Shown here: positions 11,459 to 22,885 of the stretch, piece after piece
Layout of the letters: every line of letters starts with the position of its first letter
Position numbering within the stretch: position 1 is the stretch's first letter
NCBI GenBank assembly: GCA_026686845.1
Contig: JAIVEN010000006.1
Location: 38,300,501 to 38,364,500, forward strand
Direction: 5' to 3'
DNA: 64,000 nt
Source of the DNA: Adenanthera pavonina
Taxonomy: Eukaryota > Streptophyta > Magnoliopsida > Fabales > Fabaceae
The notes under the pieces: model-generated
What the model was told of the DNA's origin: nothing
What the model saw: only the letters and a program-made list of their open reading frames with translations
Databases searched by the model: none
Position numbers and translations under genes: made by a program

Positions 11459-13387
11459 TTAAAATAAAAGTAAGACGATTGGAAATGATAGCTAGCTAAC
11501 ATAACGGTATAAAGCGAACTGTTTTTTTTTTTTCTCTTTTGCAATATCAATTGCAAATAGAGACTTAATTATAAGTTTGACAGATATGCATTAAATTTTA
11601 AAAGTATTTGGATGTTGATAACTGCAATATTATTGAGTTGAATATTCTGTCACCAACTCAACGGCCTTTTCTGTGTTTTTGTATGATGATATTACGTATT
11701 ACCAACTCCTCCACCTCTTATTATTAATATTTTTCTGAATGATAATATAATCAATCCGATCGACGATATATATATTGTAGATGAAAACAACGTAAATGAT
11801 TAAAAACATAACGTGAACCAAACGTCCAATAAATTATACAACGCCATAATGAAAATGGTGATTAGTCTATAAAGCCAGTCATATATTATATATGCGCCGT
11901 CTGGTATGAACCTTTTGTACAAAGTTACATCTAACACCATTATAAAAAAACTTTTAATGGTAATTTTTATTCTTTTCCACAGCGTGTCTTCTTTTCTTTT
12001 AATTTAGTTTCTTTGAAAGTTAGGTGAAGAAGGAAATGGAAGAAATATTTAAAAGAAATGCTGTGGGGAGAGAGAGAGGGGGGGGGGGGGAATAGTTAAA
12101 TTATAATATATATTGGACCAATACTTCCTTTTTTCAAAAAAAAAAAAATGTAAGTGTACCAATACTCCACTTTAAGACACATTACGATCCGTCCAAGAAA
12201 TTTCACATCTCTTACTTGTTACTAAGATTGTGAACATTTAAAATTCAGTCAAGCCCAATATAATTCATTTGTTTCGTATAATAATTTTTAAAATCATTTG
12301 GTTGTTGAACATCGATCTGCGTTATTGTTGAGACAAATATATATTTATGTGTATATATATGCATGTATATGTTTGTGTATATATATATTTTCAAGAACTA
12401 ACAAAATGGTCAATATAACTTTGTCTGTGTGTCTGTATGGATGTTATTACCAAATCAACCTCTTGCATTAATTTTTTAGTGATGATATAATCAATTCAAG
12501 AATGGTGAAAATAAAGTATCCAGCTAATAAGGTTCAACTCACTTAACATATAGCTCTATTTTTTAGTTATGCTGTTTTAGGTTTAATCCTTAGCTATATG
12601 TTTGGAAACAAAACTCACTTTAATGATATTCTGTATAAAAATAAATAAATAAATAAACAAAGATAAAGTATTAAAATGTCTAAGAATTTTTAGGCAATAA
12701 ACATCCCACAATTTGCGCAATTAAATGCCTTCGGAATGAATTTATCTTTCTAATCAAAACTATATCTGTCAAGCCGAAATTAATAAAATGTATATAAAGG
12801 ATTGTTTACAACCTAATCCAAAACCGGTAATCTGGTTAACATTTTAATTCTGTAATATTAAATTGTGAAATTACACAATTATCTATAAAAGCTATACGGT
12901 TTTATATTTATTGCGCGCATACTAAAATTGCAAAAACAAAAAAATGCACCTAATTTTTTTTCTCGTATGGATGAAAAATTGTGACTATATATATAATGAT
13001 TCTTATTCCTTCTTTTAATTAAAAAATATCACATACAAATGTATACTGCTAATTAATAATAACATAGACATATTACATCCTTTCTAATCCATTCTTCTTT
13101 TCCATGAAGCAAACCACGCCTCAATCAAACCCCCATATAAACGATACATGCATGTGTGTGTTGGCACAAGCATTTACCAATGAAAAATTCCATTCGTCAA
13201 AATAAAATAAAATTCAAGAGTGAACTCGGTGAGTGAAGTAAACTACAGCTTAGTGAAACGCGTTTTCTAATCTAAACCATTACTTTTAGAACAACTTTGT
13301 TGCCTCAATCAAACTCATTATTATTATTCTGAGCAAAGAAAAACATAAGTGCAGTCTTCTTCGTTGAAATAGCCAACAGTAACTACG
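11459..13387. other. Upstream region of TNL B
   Basis: AT-rich DNA without a gene. It holds a GA/G run at 12067-12090, an A-rich micro-insert near 12127-12157, and a possible TATA box at 13136-13142. The last ~100 bases before the ATG resemble the 5' leader of TNL D (…AACAGTAACTA before the ATG), which supports a shared leader. Confidence 0.5.
13136..13142 (+). promoter_or_regulatory. Possible TATA box of TNL B
   Basis: TATAAAC lies about 250 bases upstream of the ATG at 13388. It is the nearest good TATA-like word in the right orientation, but it implies a long leader, so support is modest. Confidence 0.3.
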
Positions 13388-16300
13388 ATGGCTACTGCTT
13401 CAAGCTCTTCGTTTCAACCAAAATCTCCAAGAAAGTTTGATGTCTTCATCAGTTTTAGAGGAGAAGATACTCGCACAGGTTTCACTAGCCATCTTCATGC
13501 TGCTCTGGCCGATAATTCCTTAGAGACCTTTATTGATAATCGGCTTCAGAGAGGTGATGAAATCTCACCATCACTCATCCAAGCAATCAAAGATTCCAGC
13601 GTATCTATAGTAGTCTTTTCACAAGACTATGCTTCCTCAAAATGGTGCTTGGATGAACTTGCCCAAATAATCCAATTTAGAAAGGATGAGGGGCAGTTCG
13701 TGATCCCCATCTTCTACAAAGTTGACCCCTCAGATGTGCGAAAGCAGGAGGGAACTTACAAGGAGGCATTTGAAAAACATGAGAGAGATTTCATGCATGA
13801 CCAACACAAGGTGAACAAATGGAAAGCTGCTCTTTCTGAAGCTGCCAATTTCAGCGGGTGGCACTGTCAAACCTTCACGTAAGTATTCCATTATTGAAGT
13901 GAATTTTGACTTCTGATAATTTAATTTGACTAATTTTATCTTTTTCTGAATAGTGAGATTTTTGTTTTATCCAAGATTTCTTTTCATAAAAAATATAGTT
14001 GTATAAATTCACAGGTCATCCTTATCAATGAAAAATTTTGTATCATCCAATTAAGTAACAATTATTTTTCACTTCTTTTTCCATGGTTTACTACATTAAT
14101 TTTTATTTTTGTTTTGTTCAATAGGGATGAATCTGATTTCATTCAGAAAATTGTAGATGATGTTGTGAAAAAGTTGGATCATATGTATCCAACAACATTG
14201 AAAGATGTTGTTGGAATTGATGAAAATATTAAACCCATTGAAGAGTTAGTTGAAAATTTTCCCAGAGTTGGAATTTGGGGGATGGGCGGTATAGGTAAGA
14301 CAACTATGGCAAAGGCTGTATTTGCCAAATTATCTTCTTGCTATCAAAGTTGCTGCTTCTTGGAAAATATAAGGGAGGAGTCAGAAAAGAATGGATTGAA
14401 ACATGTACGTAATACTCTTGTCTCGGAGCTACTAATGGAGGAATCTATACGTAGGAACCCATCGAGAACTCTAGGAGATGCATTTGTCATGAGAAGGCTC
14501 GGCTGTAAAACAGCTTTCATTGTGCTTGATGATGTTGATAGTTTAGAGCAATTAGAAGATCTTGATAAAGTATGTGAATGGTCGGGATTAGGCAGTAAAG
14601 TCATTATAACGACTAGAAATAGGCAATTGCTTCGAGTAAAAGATTATAGGATACATGAAGCCAAGGGATTGAGTCCTGACAGTTCGCTTCAACTTTTCAT
14701 CAGCAAGGCCTTTGGATCAGATCATCCAGAAGATGGATATGAACCAATCATAAAAGGGTTTGTAGATTATACTCAACACAATCCCCTAGCTTTAAGAGTC
14801 TTGGGTTCATTTCTTCGCTTCAAAACGAAAGAGGTATGGGATTGTACATTGAGAAAACTAAAAAAGAATCCCAATGAACACATTCAAGAAGTGTTACAAC
14901 TGAGTTACAATGGATTAGACCGTGAAGAGAAGGAAATTTTTCTAGACATTGCATGTTTTTTGAAGGGTGAAAAAGAAACATTTGTAAAAGAGCTATTAGA
15001 GAGCTATGAATTCAATCCAACTAGTGGCATAGAAACACTTATAGATAAGGCTCTTGTTGTTATTAAAGGAAGGAGAGTTTGGATGCATGACTTAATTCAA
15101 GAAATGGGTTTCGAAGTTGTTCGTCAAGAGTGTATCAAAAAACCTGGAAGACGGACTAGATTATGGGATTCTAGAGAAATCTATGATATACTGAAAAATA
15201 ATAGGGTAAGAAAAGATACCTTTCCTCTTTTTCTCTTAACAAAACATTTGTGGTGCCGCCTCAGGTGATCACAATGCTTCTAGTATGCATGGTTTTGTTT
15301 TTTCACTGATGTTCTAGTTTCGTAATTTTCAGGGAACAGAAGAGGTTGAAGGCATAATGTTAGATATATCTCAGATTAGAGATTTACATTTGACTGCTAA
15401 TCCATTTGAAAAAATGACCAACCTAAGATTTCTCAAATTTTATTCGCATGGGGCATCTTCACGTAAAGTGCATATTCTGGCAGGTCTTGATTTGATTTCT
15501 AGTAAAATAAGGTACTTTCGGTGGGATGGATATCCGAGGAAGTCCATGCCATCAAATTTTTGTACCGAGCATCTTATTGAACTTAAAATGGAATTCAGCA
15601 CTGTTGAAACTCTCTGGGAAGGAGTGCAGGTATATATATGTTTGTATATGTCAGTTTCAGTTTTAATTAAAATTTGATATCTTTCCTATATAATACTTGT
15701 TTTTAAATGGTTCCAGGATTTTGTGAATTTAAGAAGATTAAAGCTTAGATGTTCCCGTAACTTGAGGGGGTTACCCGATTTTTCCAAGGCTCGTAATCTC
15801 AAAAGCGTGGATCTGGCTTGTTGTAAGAGTTTGTGTTATCTGCATCCATCTCTCTTGTCTCTCCACAGTCTCATTTCTTTGAATTTAGAGATGTGCAAAA
15901 GCCTTAAGAGTCTGCAAAGTGAGATTCATCTAAAATCTCTCAAAAACCTCACAATATCTGGGTGCTCTAGTCTTAAGGAATTCTGTGTGTCATCAGAAGA
16001 ACTAACGTATTTAAATTTAAATGGAACTGCAATAGAAACACTATCCCCATCGATTGGGCGTTGTAGAAAGCTTGCAACACTCTGGCTCAGTCGTTCAAAA
16101 TTGAAGAATCTTCCAATAAAGGAATTAAGTCGCTTACGATCTCTCGAGCAACTTGAGATAAGCGACTCTATCATTGACAACGTCAGGTCACATGTGCTTT
16201 TGGATGCCTTAGTTAGTCTACGATACCTCAGTTTCCAGGATTGTTGTAACTTAATTGAGCTCCCAAATAACATCAGGCAACTCTCAAGTCTGCAATTTCT

Positions 16301-17354
16301 TGATTTAAGGGGTTGCAAGAATCTTCAATGTTTACCCAAGCTTCCATCGTCCATTAAATTCTTACTTGTCACTGATTGCACATCACTTTCATTAATCAAT
16401 TGTTTCTCAATGTTAATTGGGCATCTTAGCAATCTCAAAGGTCTCCATCTCAATGCTTTGAGTCTTGGGAATCTTCCACTTACTGAGTTATGTCATTTTA
16501 GATGTCTTGTGGTGCTTCGTATTCGTAAATGTAGTCAAGAAGTGGAAGAAGCAAAGCTAAGTGTTATATTTGATGCCTTGTCATGTTTAGAAAAGCTATA
16601 TTTGGAGGAGTGGCCTAACTTAACTGAACTACCCAACAATATCAGGGATCTTTCAGAGCTACAATATCTTTCTGTAAGAGATTGTACTAGGCTTCGGTTT
16701 CTACCAGAACTTCCTCCGTCCCTTGGAAATTTGACTGCCGATAATTGCACATCATTGGAGATGGTATGCACTTCAACGATTTCAAACCCATCAGAGAAAT
16801 ATGGTAATAAAATGTTGTCATTTATTAACTGTGTGAAGTTAGATTTGCGTTTACTTGGCGCCATTAAAAAACAAGCGAAGTTGTTGTTGGAGCAAGCGGT
16901 ACATAACAATGAAGATGTTAAAGTTTATTACCCAGGAAAGAAGGTTCCAAAGTGGTTTGGGAATAATCAAACAAGAAAGGATTCGGGAATTGTTGAACTT
17001 TCACTAGCTCCTGACAATTTATTGGGTTTCATTTTCTGTTGTGTCGTTCCTGCGTTTATCAAGTATGTTGACGTTTTGTACGGCATTGAAGAGGATGAAA
17101 TGACCGGAGTCTATATTTTAGAACCACAAGATGTAAAATACAGTCCTGGAAATGTTTTCTTACATTGTAATCCAGTTGTGTCTAAATTCATATTGAAGGT
17201 AATTGAAGAGAGCAAAAGAAATCATGAGGCCACCACTTATAACCGAAAGCTTTTCTTCAAATTCAGTATTGGTGATGATGATTATCATGATCACTTCATC
17301 ACAGAGTGTGGAGTGTATCCCATATATGCGTCAGAATATCACAATGTGGATTGA
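13388..17354 (+). CDS. Intact TIR-NBS-LRR immune receptor B
   Basis: Four exons: 13388-13878, 14125-15205, 15333-15629 and 15717-17354, all GT/AG with phases that join to 1168 codons plus stop. Residues 1-164 are the TIR domain (DVFISFRGEDTR; SKWCLDEL with catalytic-type Glu90), which in this family cleaves NAD+. NB-ARC follows: P-loop GMGGIGKTT with Lys222, CCFLENIREES, kinase-2 FIVLDDVD, RNBS-B GSKVIITTR, a GLPL motif altered to HNPLAL, IFLDIACFLKGE and MHD at 484-486. Exon 3 is the DISQI linker and first LRRs. Exon 4 holds the LRRs and, from about residue 1025, a C-JID (YYPGKKVPKWFGNN; ECGVYPIYASEYHN). The protein stops right after the C-JID at a TGA where the TNL A copy continues into a basic tail. 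Upstream lies a Helitron. It is likely an effector-sensing receptor; the ligand is unknown. Confidence 0.95.
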
Positions 17355-20110
17355 CAAGGGATATCAGAGTTGAACTAGTGTACCAATAAAGGAAGAGCCT
17401 GGATATTGATTTGAATGCTTCGGCAATGGAACATCAAGATATTGACTAGAACCACATCTTCGACAACGCTAACAACTTCATGGAATTAAACTCTTCCTAC
17501 AATTACTTAATAGGTATCTCCCTCTTATATCGTAAATTATGAGCTAGCATTATTCATACCTGACTATGGCACTCTCCTAGCTACTCTAACAATGATCATA
17601 TGCTGGCGACTGTGAACTATTGGTACAAGAAAGAAATTGATTACTTTCTAATATAGTTATTTCATGTCCTTTTTGTAAAATTATTGTACTCATGGTTGCT
17701 TTTTAACTTGTGTCCATCAGCAGGTCTTTCTGTCGAATGACTCAAATAGCGGTTATGTTCTTGAAGCTGTTTCTTTGTTTCAGAAGTAATTTAGAAAACA
17801 AATATGCTGCCTTTTATTGTGCTCCTGACTTTTGTTTTACAATAATATAAAATCTCAAATAATACTATATAAACAAGGATAGGACCAAAGTATTTTGTTG
17901 AGTTTACTCTTCTTTTTTTTTTATAATTTGTTTGTCACCTCAAAATGTTATATGACTTCAGTTATGTTGATATGCTTAGCCAAAGAAGTTTATCCATTAA
18001 GTGGAATTGGGTGGCATCGAATGATAAATCAAAACTTTTGAGATGAAATCGTTGGTAAAATCATGTAACAAAAACAAAGATGATTGAGTTTCAGGATTTA
18101 AAGTTGCTTCTCTTTCAATAAATCAGAGCACAATTATATTTCTTTTTTTTGGTCTATGAAGAGTTCTTTTTCATAACTATGTTCTTTTGCAGGATTTCTG
18201 TCTCCTCGGAACATAATTCAGCTTCAGCCGCACAGGCAATTTCATAACCCTGTCTTGCATGCAACCCACATCAATTGGGAGCTCTGACGAGAAGGAAGCA
18301 GTTCTTGGGACACGAGTCAGATTCATATGAATTCATCTTTTCACCCTGTCACATTAGAACCTGCAAGGACTGAACAAAATTCTAAGCTCTGATGCCCTTA
18401 ACTATTAAGTTCTTCTCTTGTTGCAAGGAACTGAGTTCGAAATTAGACATTAGTTATGTTGGCAACATATTGTATTTTGTTTCCTGCTTTGCTCATCATC
18501 ATTTCACCTCACCCAGAACCACTCCTTCAGATCAGAAAGCCCTATCGGTCCATCTTCCATCTTCTGCACAACATATCAGGAAACTTGGTATGTAGCCTTA
18601 TTTCATTAGATGACGTAGTAAGTCATCAAAAAGCACCGATGAAATAATCAAATATAACTCAAGACGGCTTAGTTTACGGATTAAAATTACTTCCTTTTTA
18701 ATTGTCTTCTCTATGTCAAATACCTTTGCAGAAGTCCTTTTTTGTCGGATTTCTGCCTTCTCACAAGACAATTCAACTTCTACAGCAGAGACATGGAAAA
18801 ACTTCTTCAGGACTTAGCCAATTGTCGTTGTAAATTGTACGGAGGCAGTTGATTGTTATCATAGCAAAAAGTTAATATCTATTTAATAATATAATTACGT
18901 TCTCCTCTTTCTGCAGTTTGACTTGGTACAAGTATTCAACAAGGGAAAAAAAGATTGGTGGTAAGGTATCTAAGTTTACCAAGTTCTGTTTTCAAATCTC
19001 TAGTAGTGTTGCCTCCATGGAAAATTTTATTGATACCCAAGCAGTAAAAATTATTGTCAGTTCCCAGTATCATTTTGATTCATTGCCCACTTTCTAATTG
19101 TTTTTTTTTTTTTATTTTGTTCAAACTCTGCCCTGAAGTTGAGGAGTTTCAGCTGCTATGTTTTGGTGATGCATTAATCTTGTATAGAATTTGAAACTGT
19201 TGGGCTCTTGCTTTTGTTGCAGGGGGATGTTTCTGATTAAAGATTTTGGAGTCTATCTCTGATATTACTTTGTTGAGCTTGTGTCTTTCACATAGCAAAG
19301 TCAACCCCTGAAAAAAATAATTTTGATTATCCCTAGGTACAGCTTCATATCTACCTTCATATATGCATTATGAAAACTGGCCAAATTATTGTATCTTCAC
19401 AATTTGCTTGATCAAACGAAATTAATTAAAATTTTGGAGTAAAAGACCTTTGTGGCTTTGTTGCTAAAACCAATTACATTATAGGAAAGACTGTTTGATG
19501 TTACTTATGAAGCAAAGTTAAGTGATTCAGACACAAACAGAAGACAAAGACTCCTATGACTTTTCAACTTTCTGCAATTGTTGACAAGAAGTTAAGTTCC
19601 GTTATTCATCAGATCAAAATCTCCTATTGGTAAGAAATAAGAGTTCATTTCCATAGGATTTCTGTCCCCTTGAGCTAACAAAGGGCTAACAACTCACTGA
19701 TGAAAAACTTCTTCAGGAGCTAACAGGTTGTAATTTGTAATTGTAATAAAGGGGTGAAGCTGTCCTGTGAATGTTGAGCCTGATTGCTCTAGGAGACGAT
19801 CCCTGTTGGTGGGGGTCTTTTCAGCATTAGTCCGTGTATTGGTGCTCAAATCTTAAAATATTTTAATTTTAATTTGTGAAAGAAACGAAGTTGGTTACAT
19901 GTCCTAATTTGTTACATCACTTGTAGGATCGAATATGGACATTAGTGCTCCAAGAAAAAATGCAGTTTGCAAACTTGCAATACCTAGTATTTGTGTAAAT
20001 TTCATACATGTTAAGAATTATTTTCTTAACTCTGTCTTCTTCACAGGATTCCTGGAAATTATACAACACTCTTTAATGTGCTGTTTAGGGTAAAACCAAA
20101 ATGGTTTTAA
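17355..20110 (+). other. 3' noncoding tail of TNL B
   Basis: Just after the stop, untranslated remains of the basic-tail codons can be aligned to TNL A (17355-17450). The rest is collinear with the TNL A tail. It carries GATTTCTG blocks after CAG near 18192 and 19656, and a third, lacking the exact acceptor, near 18747. No protein is supported. This is likely 3' UTR with introns. Confidence 0.6.
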
Positions 20111-20232
20111 GCATTTTCCAACTTCCCACAGGTTTGGTTATCTGATTCTAAACTACATGAAAGCATTACTTTCTCATATCTTTATATTGGATCGCAACTA
20201 AAAAGTTTCTATTAATTTGACTACAGTAACAT

Positions 20233-20790
20233 AATATTAGAAAAATCGGATCGGATCGGTTAGTTCACCCAATAAGATCAAGAACTGATGTCAAGTCTAG
20301 TTTGGATGAAGAAGAAAATTAGAGGATTCCAAAATCGGTGAGAATCGGTCAAAAACCGGTTAAACTGGTTTCGAACCGGTTCAAATCGGTAATGAATAGA
20401 TTAAAAATTGATTGAACTGATTAGAATTTTTTTTATTTTTTTATTTTTAAAATAAAATAACACTTTTTTATCACTAAATAGTACTATTTTTTGTATAAAT
20501 ATTTTTTCTTTTCAATAATAATATTATATGAGTGTTATTATGAAACATAATTATTAATAATGATAAATTTATTTAATAAATAATATGAAAATATAATATT
20601 AATTGATTATTTTGAGTTTAAAATATGATTATGGATAAATATCAATTTATTTAGATAATTAATAATAATAAATTTACTATCGATTTAATTACAGTTTAAT
20701 CATGGACAAACTATTAAATTTTAAATTAATAATTTGAACAATTTGATGGTCATGGTTTTTAATACATTGTATAATAATACGATGTTTCTT
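20233..20790. repeat. Dispersed repeat, copy 1
   Basis: The segment begins AATATTAGAAAAATCGGATCGG and contains several ACCGGTT/AACCGGTT words, followed by a very AT-rich interior. It aligns by eye over its length with 58845-59490. The start of this copy is the reverse complement of the end of the other (TCGATCCGATTTTTAATATT), so the family has terminal inverted repeats. It is non-coding and MITE-like. Confidence 0.6.
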
Positions 20791-21092
20791 ACTTTTGAAT
20801 AATAAAATGAGAATCTCTGGCTTTTGGACACAACGGACCATGTCATTCTTATCTCTATTATTTATTCTTACTTTTGTCATTTTCGAACCTACATTGAAGT
20901 TGGAGATCAATTCACCACCGGCTTGATTATAAAACAGAACAAGAATCATGTAATGATTCTTTCATTTAAAAAAAAATTAAATTTGGGGTACAAAACAATT
21001 CATTCTTACAAATTAATTGGTTGCAGGGGAAAAAGATACTTATAAGACTTTCTAACACAAATATTAACATATTAGAATTCCTAATTTTTTAA
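20791..21092. other. AT-rich intergenic DNA
   Basis: Nothing recognisable is seen; the short reading frames here have no family signature. Confidence 0.4.
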
Positions 21093-21673
21093 GGCCCGTT
21101 TGGTTTTCAGTTGATTAAAAATGAGTTTTAGTAGAATTGGTTTTGTAACGTAGTTATGATAAAAATTAGTTTTAGACTAACGTGTTTATGTTTGGATGAT
21201 TTATTTGAAAATTGGTTTTGACAAAACTCATAATTTTTCTCTAAATTAAGCTTAAATTCTATCTCATGATTAATTTAATTTACTTGGACTAAAATTTAAT
21301 CTGCATTTACTTAATTGAGAACATAATATATCTGATATAACATTTTTTTACAGGTCATGATCTATAAAAATTAAACTTTTGAAAGGACATTTTGATCAAT
21401 AGATAGGATAAATTATATAGAAATTTTATTTTCCTAATTTTTCTATTTTTACTCATTTTTATTGATATATTTTTATCTGTTTTAAAAATAAATATAGGCA
21501 AAAATAAATAACCAAACTGAAAAACAGCAAATGGATTTTTTTCCTTCAACTCCGTTTTCACCCAAATTTACGGTAGCAACAAATTAATTTTAAGACCCAA
21601 AACATCAATAAAAAATTGGGAGAATTGATTTTGGGCTGGAAGGTAATTTCAGAATCAAAATCAAACGAAGCCC
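21093..21673. mobile_element. MITE-like element with GGCCCGTTTGGTTTT ends
   Basis: The left end is GGCCCGTTTGGTTTTCAG. The right end, reverse-complemented, is AGGGCTTCGTTTGATTTTG. These are imperfect inverted termini of the GGGCC(C/T)GTTTGGTTTT kind common in plant MITEs. The interior is AT-rich and non-coding. The target duplication is not clear. Confidence 0.5.
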
Positions 21674-22552
21674 TAGTCGCCCAAAAGGATATAGGTCTTT
21701 ATAAGAAATTATAAAAATAAGAAAGTGACTAAAAATACTCCTGAATAACTTTTATCCTATTTGCACCTCTCTTTACTTGATTGTGCCGAGATTTTCAGGT
21801 CTATCTTAGAGGAAAACTAAAACAATATTTTCCTTTCTCACTCACTATTTTTAAAAAATAAAAATATATAAAATATGAAAAATGATAACCACGACAAAAT
21901 CAAGATTTTTTTTTCTTTCACAATATTTTAAATATCGATCAATTTCATAAAAATTATTTTTTATGAAAAATATATAAACTGAAAATCCATCATTAAATTA
22001 AATTTTCAAGTAAATATAACTAATATACAAGTGAATTAAATAGTAGGTATAATTAATTTACCAAATTAAGTAAACTAAATTTTTAAATGAGAATAATTAA
22101 TCTACCAAATTGAATGAACTGAATTTCTAAGTGAGTATAGTTATGCTCACTTGGGAAATAATTGTCTTCATTTGGAAATTTAGGACTTATTTGAATGCGT
22201 TCTCTATTTTAATATTCTCAAAACAATTTTGTAGAATTGGTCTTTAGAACAAATTTTGGGAACAAGAAAATAAAAAAAATTTATTTGAACAATTGTTTAA
22301 CTTGCAAGTGTTTAATGATTTATTCAAAATTTATAACTTTGTCATTAATGAGATGCATATTTTTCACTTTTTTCTTGTATTTTTCACAACAAAAAAACAC
22401 AGAATACTTTAAAAATATTTTAAGTTTTCTGTTCTTTTACTTTTTATTTTCCAAAACATTCTATAAAAAAAACAAACTTATCAAACAAGTTTTTTTTATT
22501 GTTCTATTTTTAAAAAAAAACTATTATAAAAACATGAATCAATGAGACCCTT
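21674..22552. other. AT-rich intergenic DNA
   Basis: No gene is supported. From about 22000 there are phrases related to the tandem array that follows (AAGTGAGTATAGTTATGCTCACTTGG). The 102-codon frame at 22237 is low-complexity F/K/N-rich and is not credible as a gene. Confidence 0.4.
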
Positions 22553-22885
22553 AGTTTTTAACACTTGAGAATATAGTTATCCTTAGTTAAGAATTTAGTT
22601 GTAAGTACTTGTAAATTTAATTTTTAACACTTAAAAATTCAGTTATGTTCAGTTGAAAAAATAGCCATGAGCACTTGGAAATTTAGTTTCCAGGACTCTA
22701 GAATTTAATTATATTCAATTGGAAAAATAGCTGTAAGCACTTGAAAGTATTTGGGAATTCAGTTATATTCAATTAGAAAAATAGTTGTCAAAACTTGGAA
22801 ATTTAGGTTCGTGCACTTGAAAATTTAGTTTTGAATAATTGAGAATTCAATTATATTTAGTTGAGAAAATAGCTGTCAATATTTG
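22553..22885. repeat. Degenerate tandem repeat, period about 66
   Basis: Four to five diverged copies follow a CACTTGAGAATTCAGTTATATTCAGTTGAAAAATAGC theme, with starts near 22563, 22629, 22695, 22750 and 22836. They end about 150 bases before the acceptor of the broken TNL C exon. The spacing is irregular, so this is an old array. Confidence 0.6.

Noticed and set aside
16535..16909. Long antisense frames opposite LRR exons (also 15926-16318, 23572-23820, 63256-63657)
   Set aside because: They mirror the sense LRR codons, recur at the same place in each paralogue, and show no protein family.
22237..22545. 102-codon frame
   Set aside because: F/K/N-rich low-complexity product of AT-rich DNA with no context.
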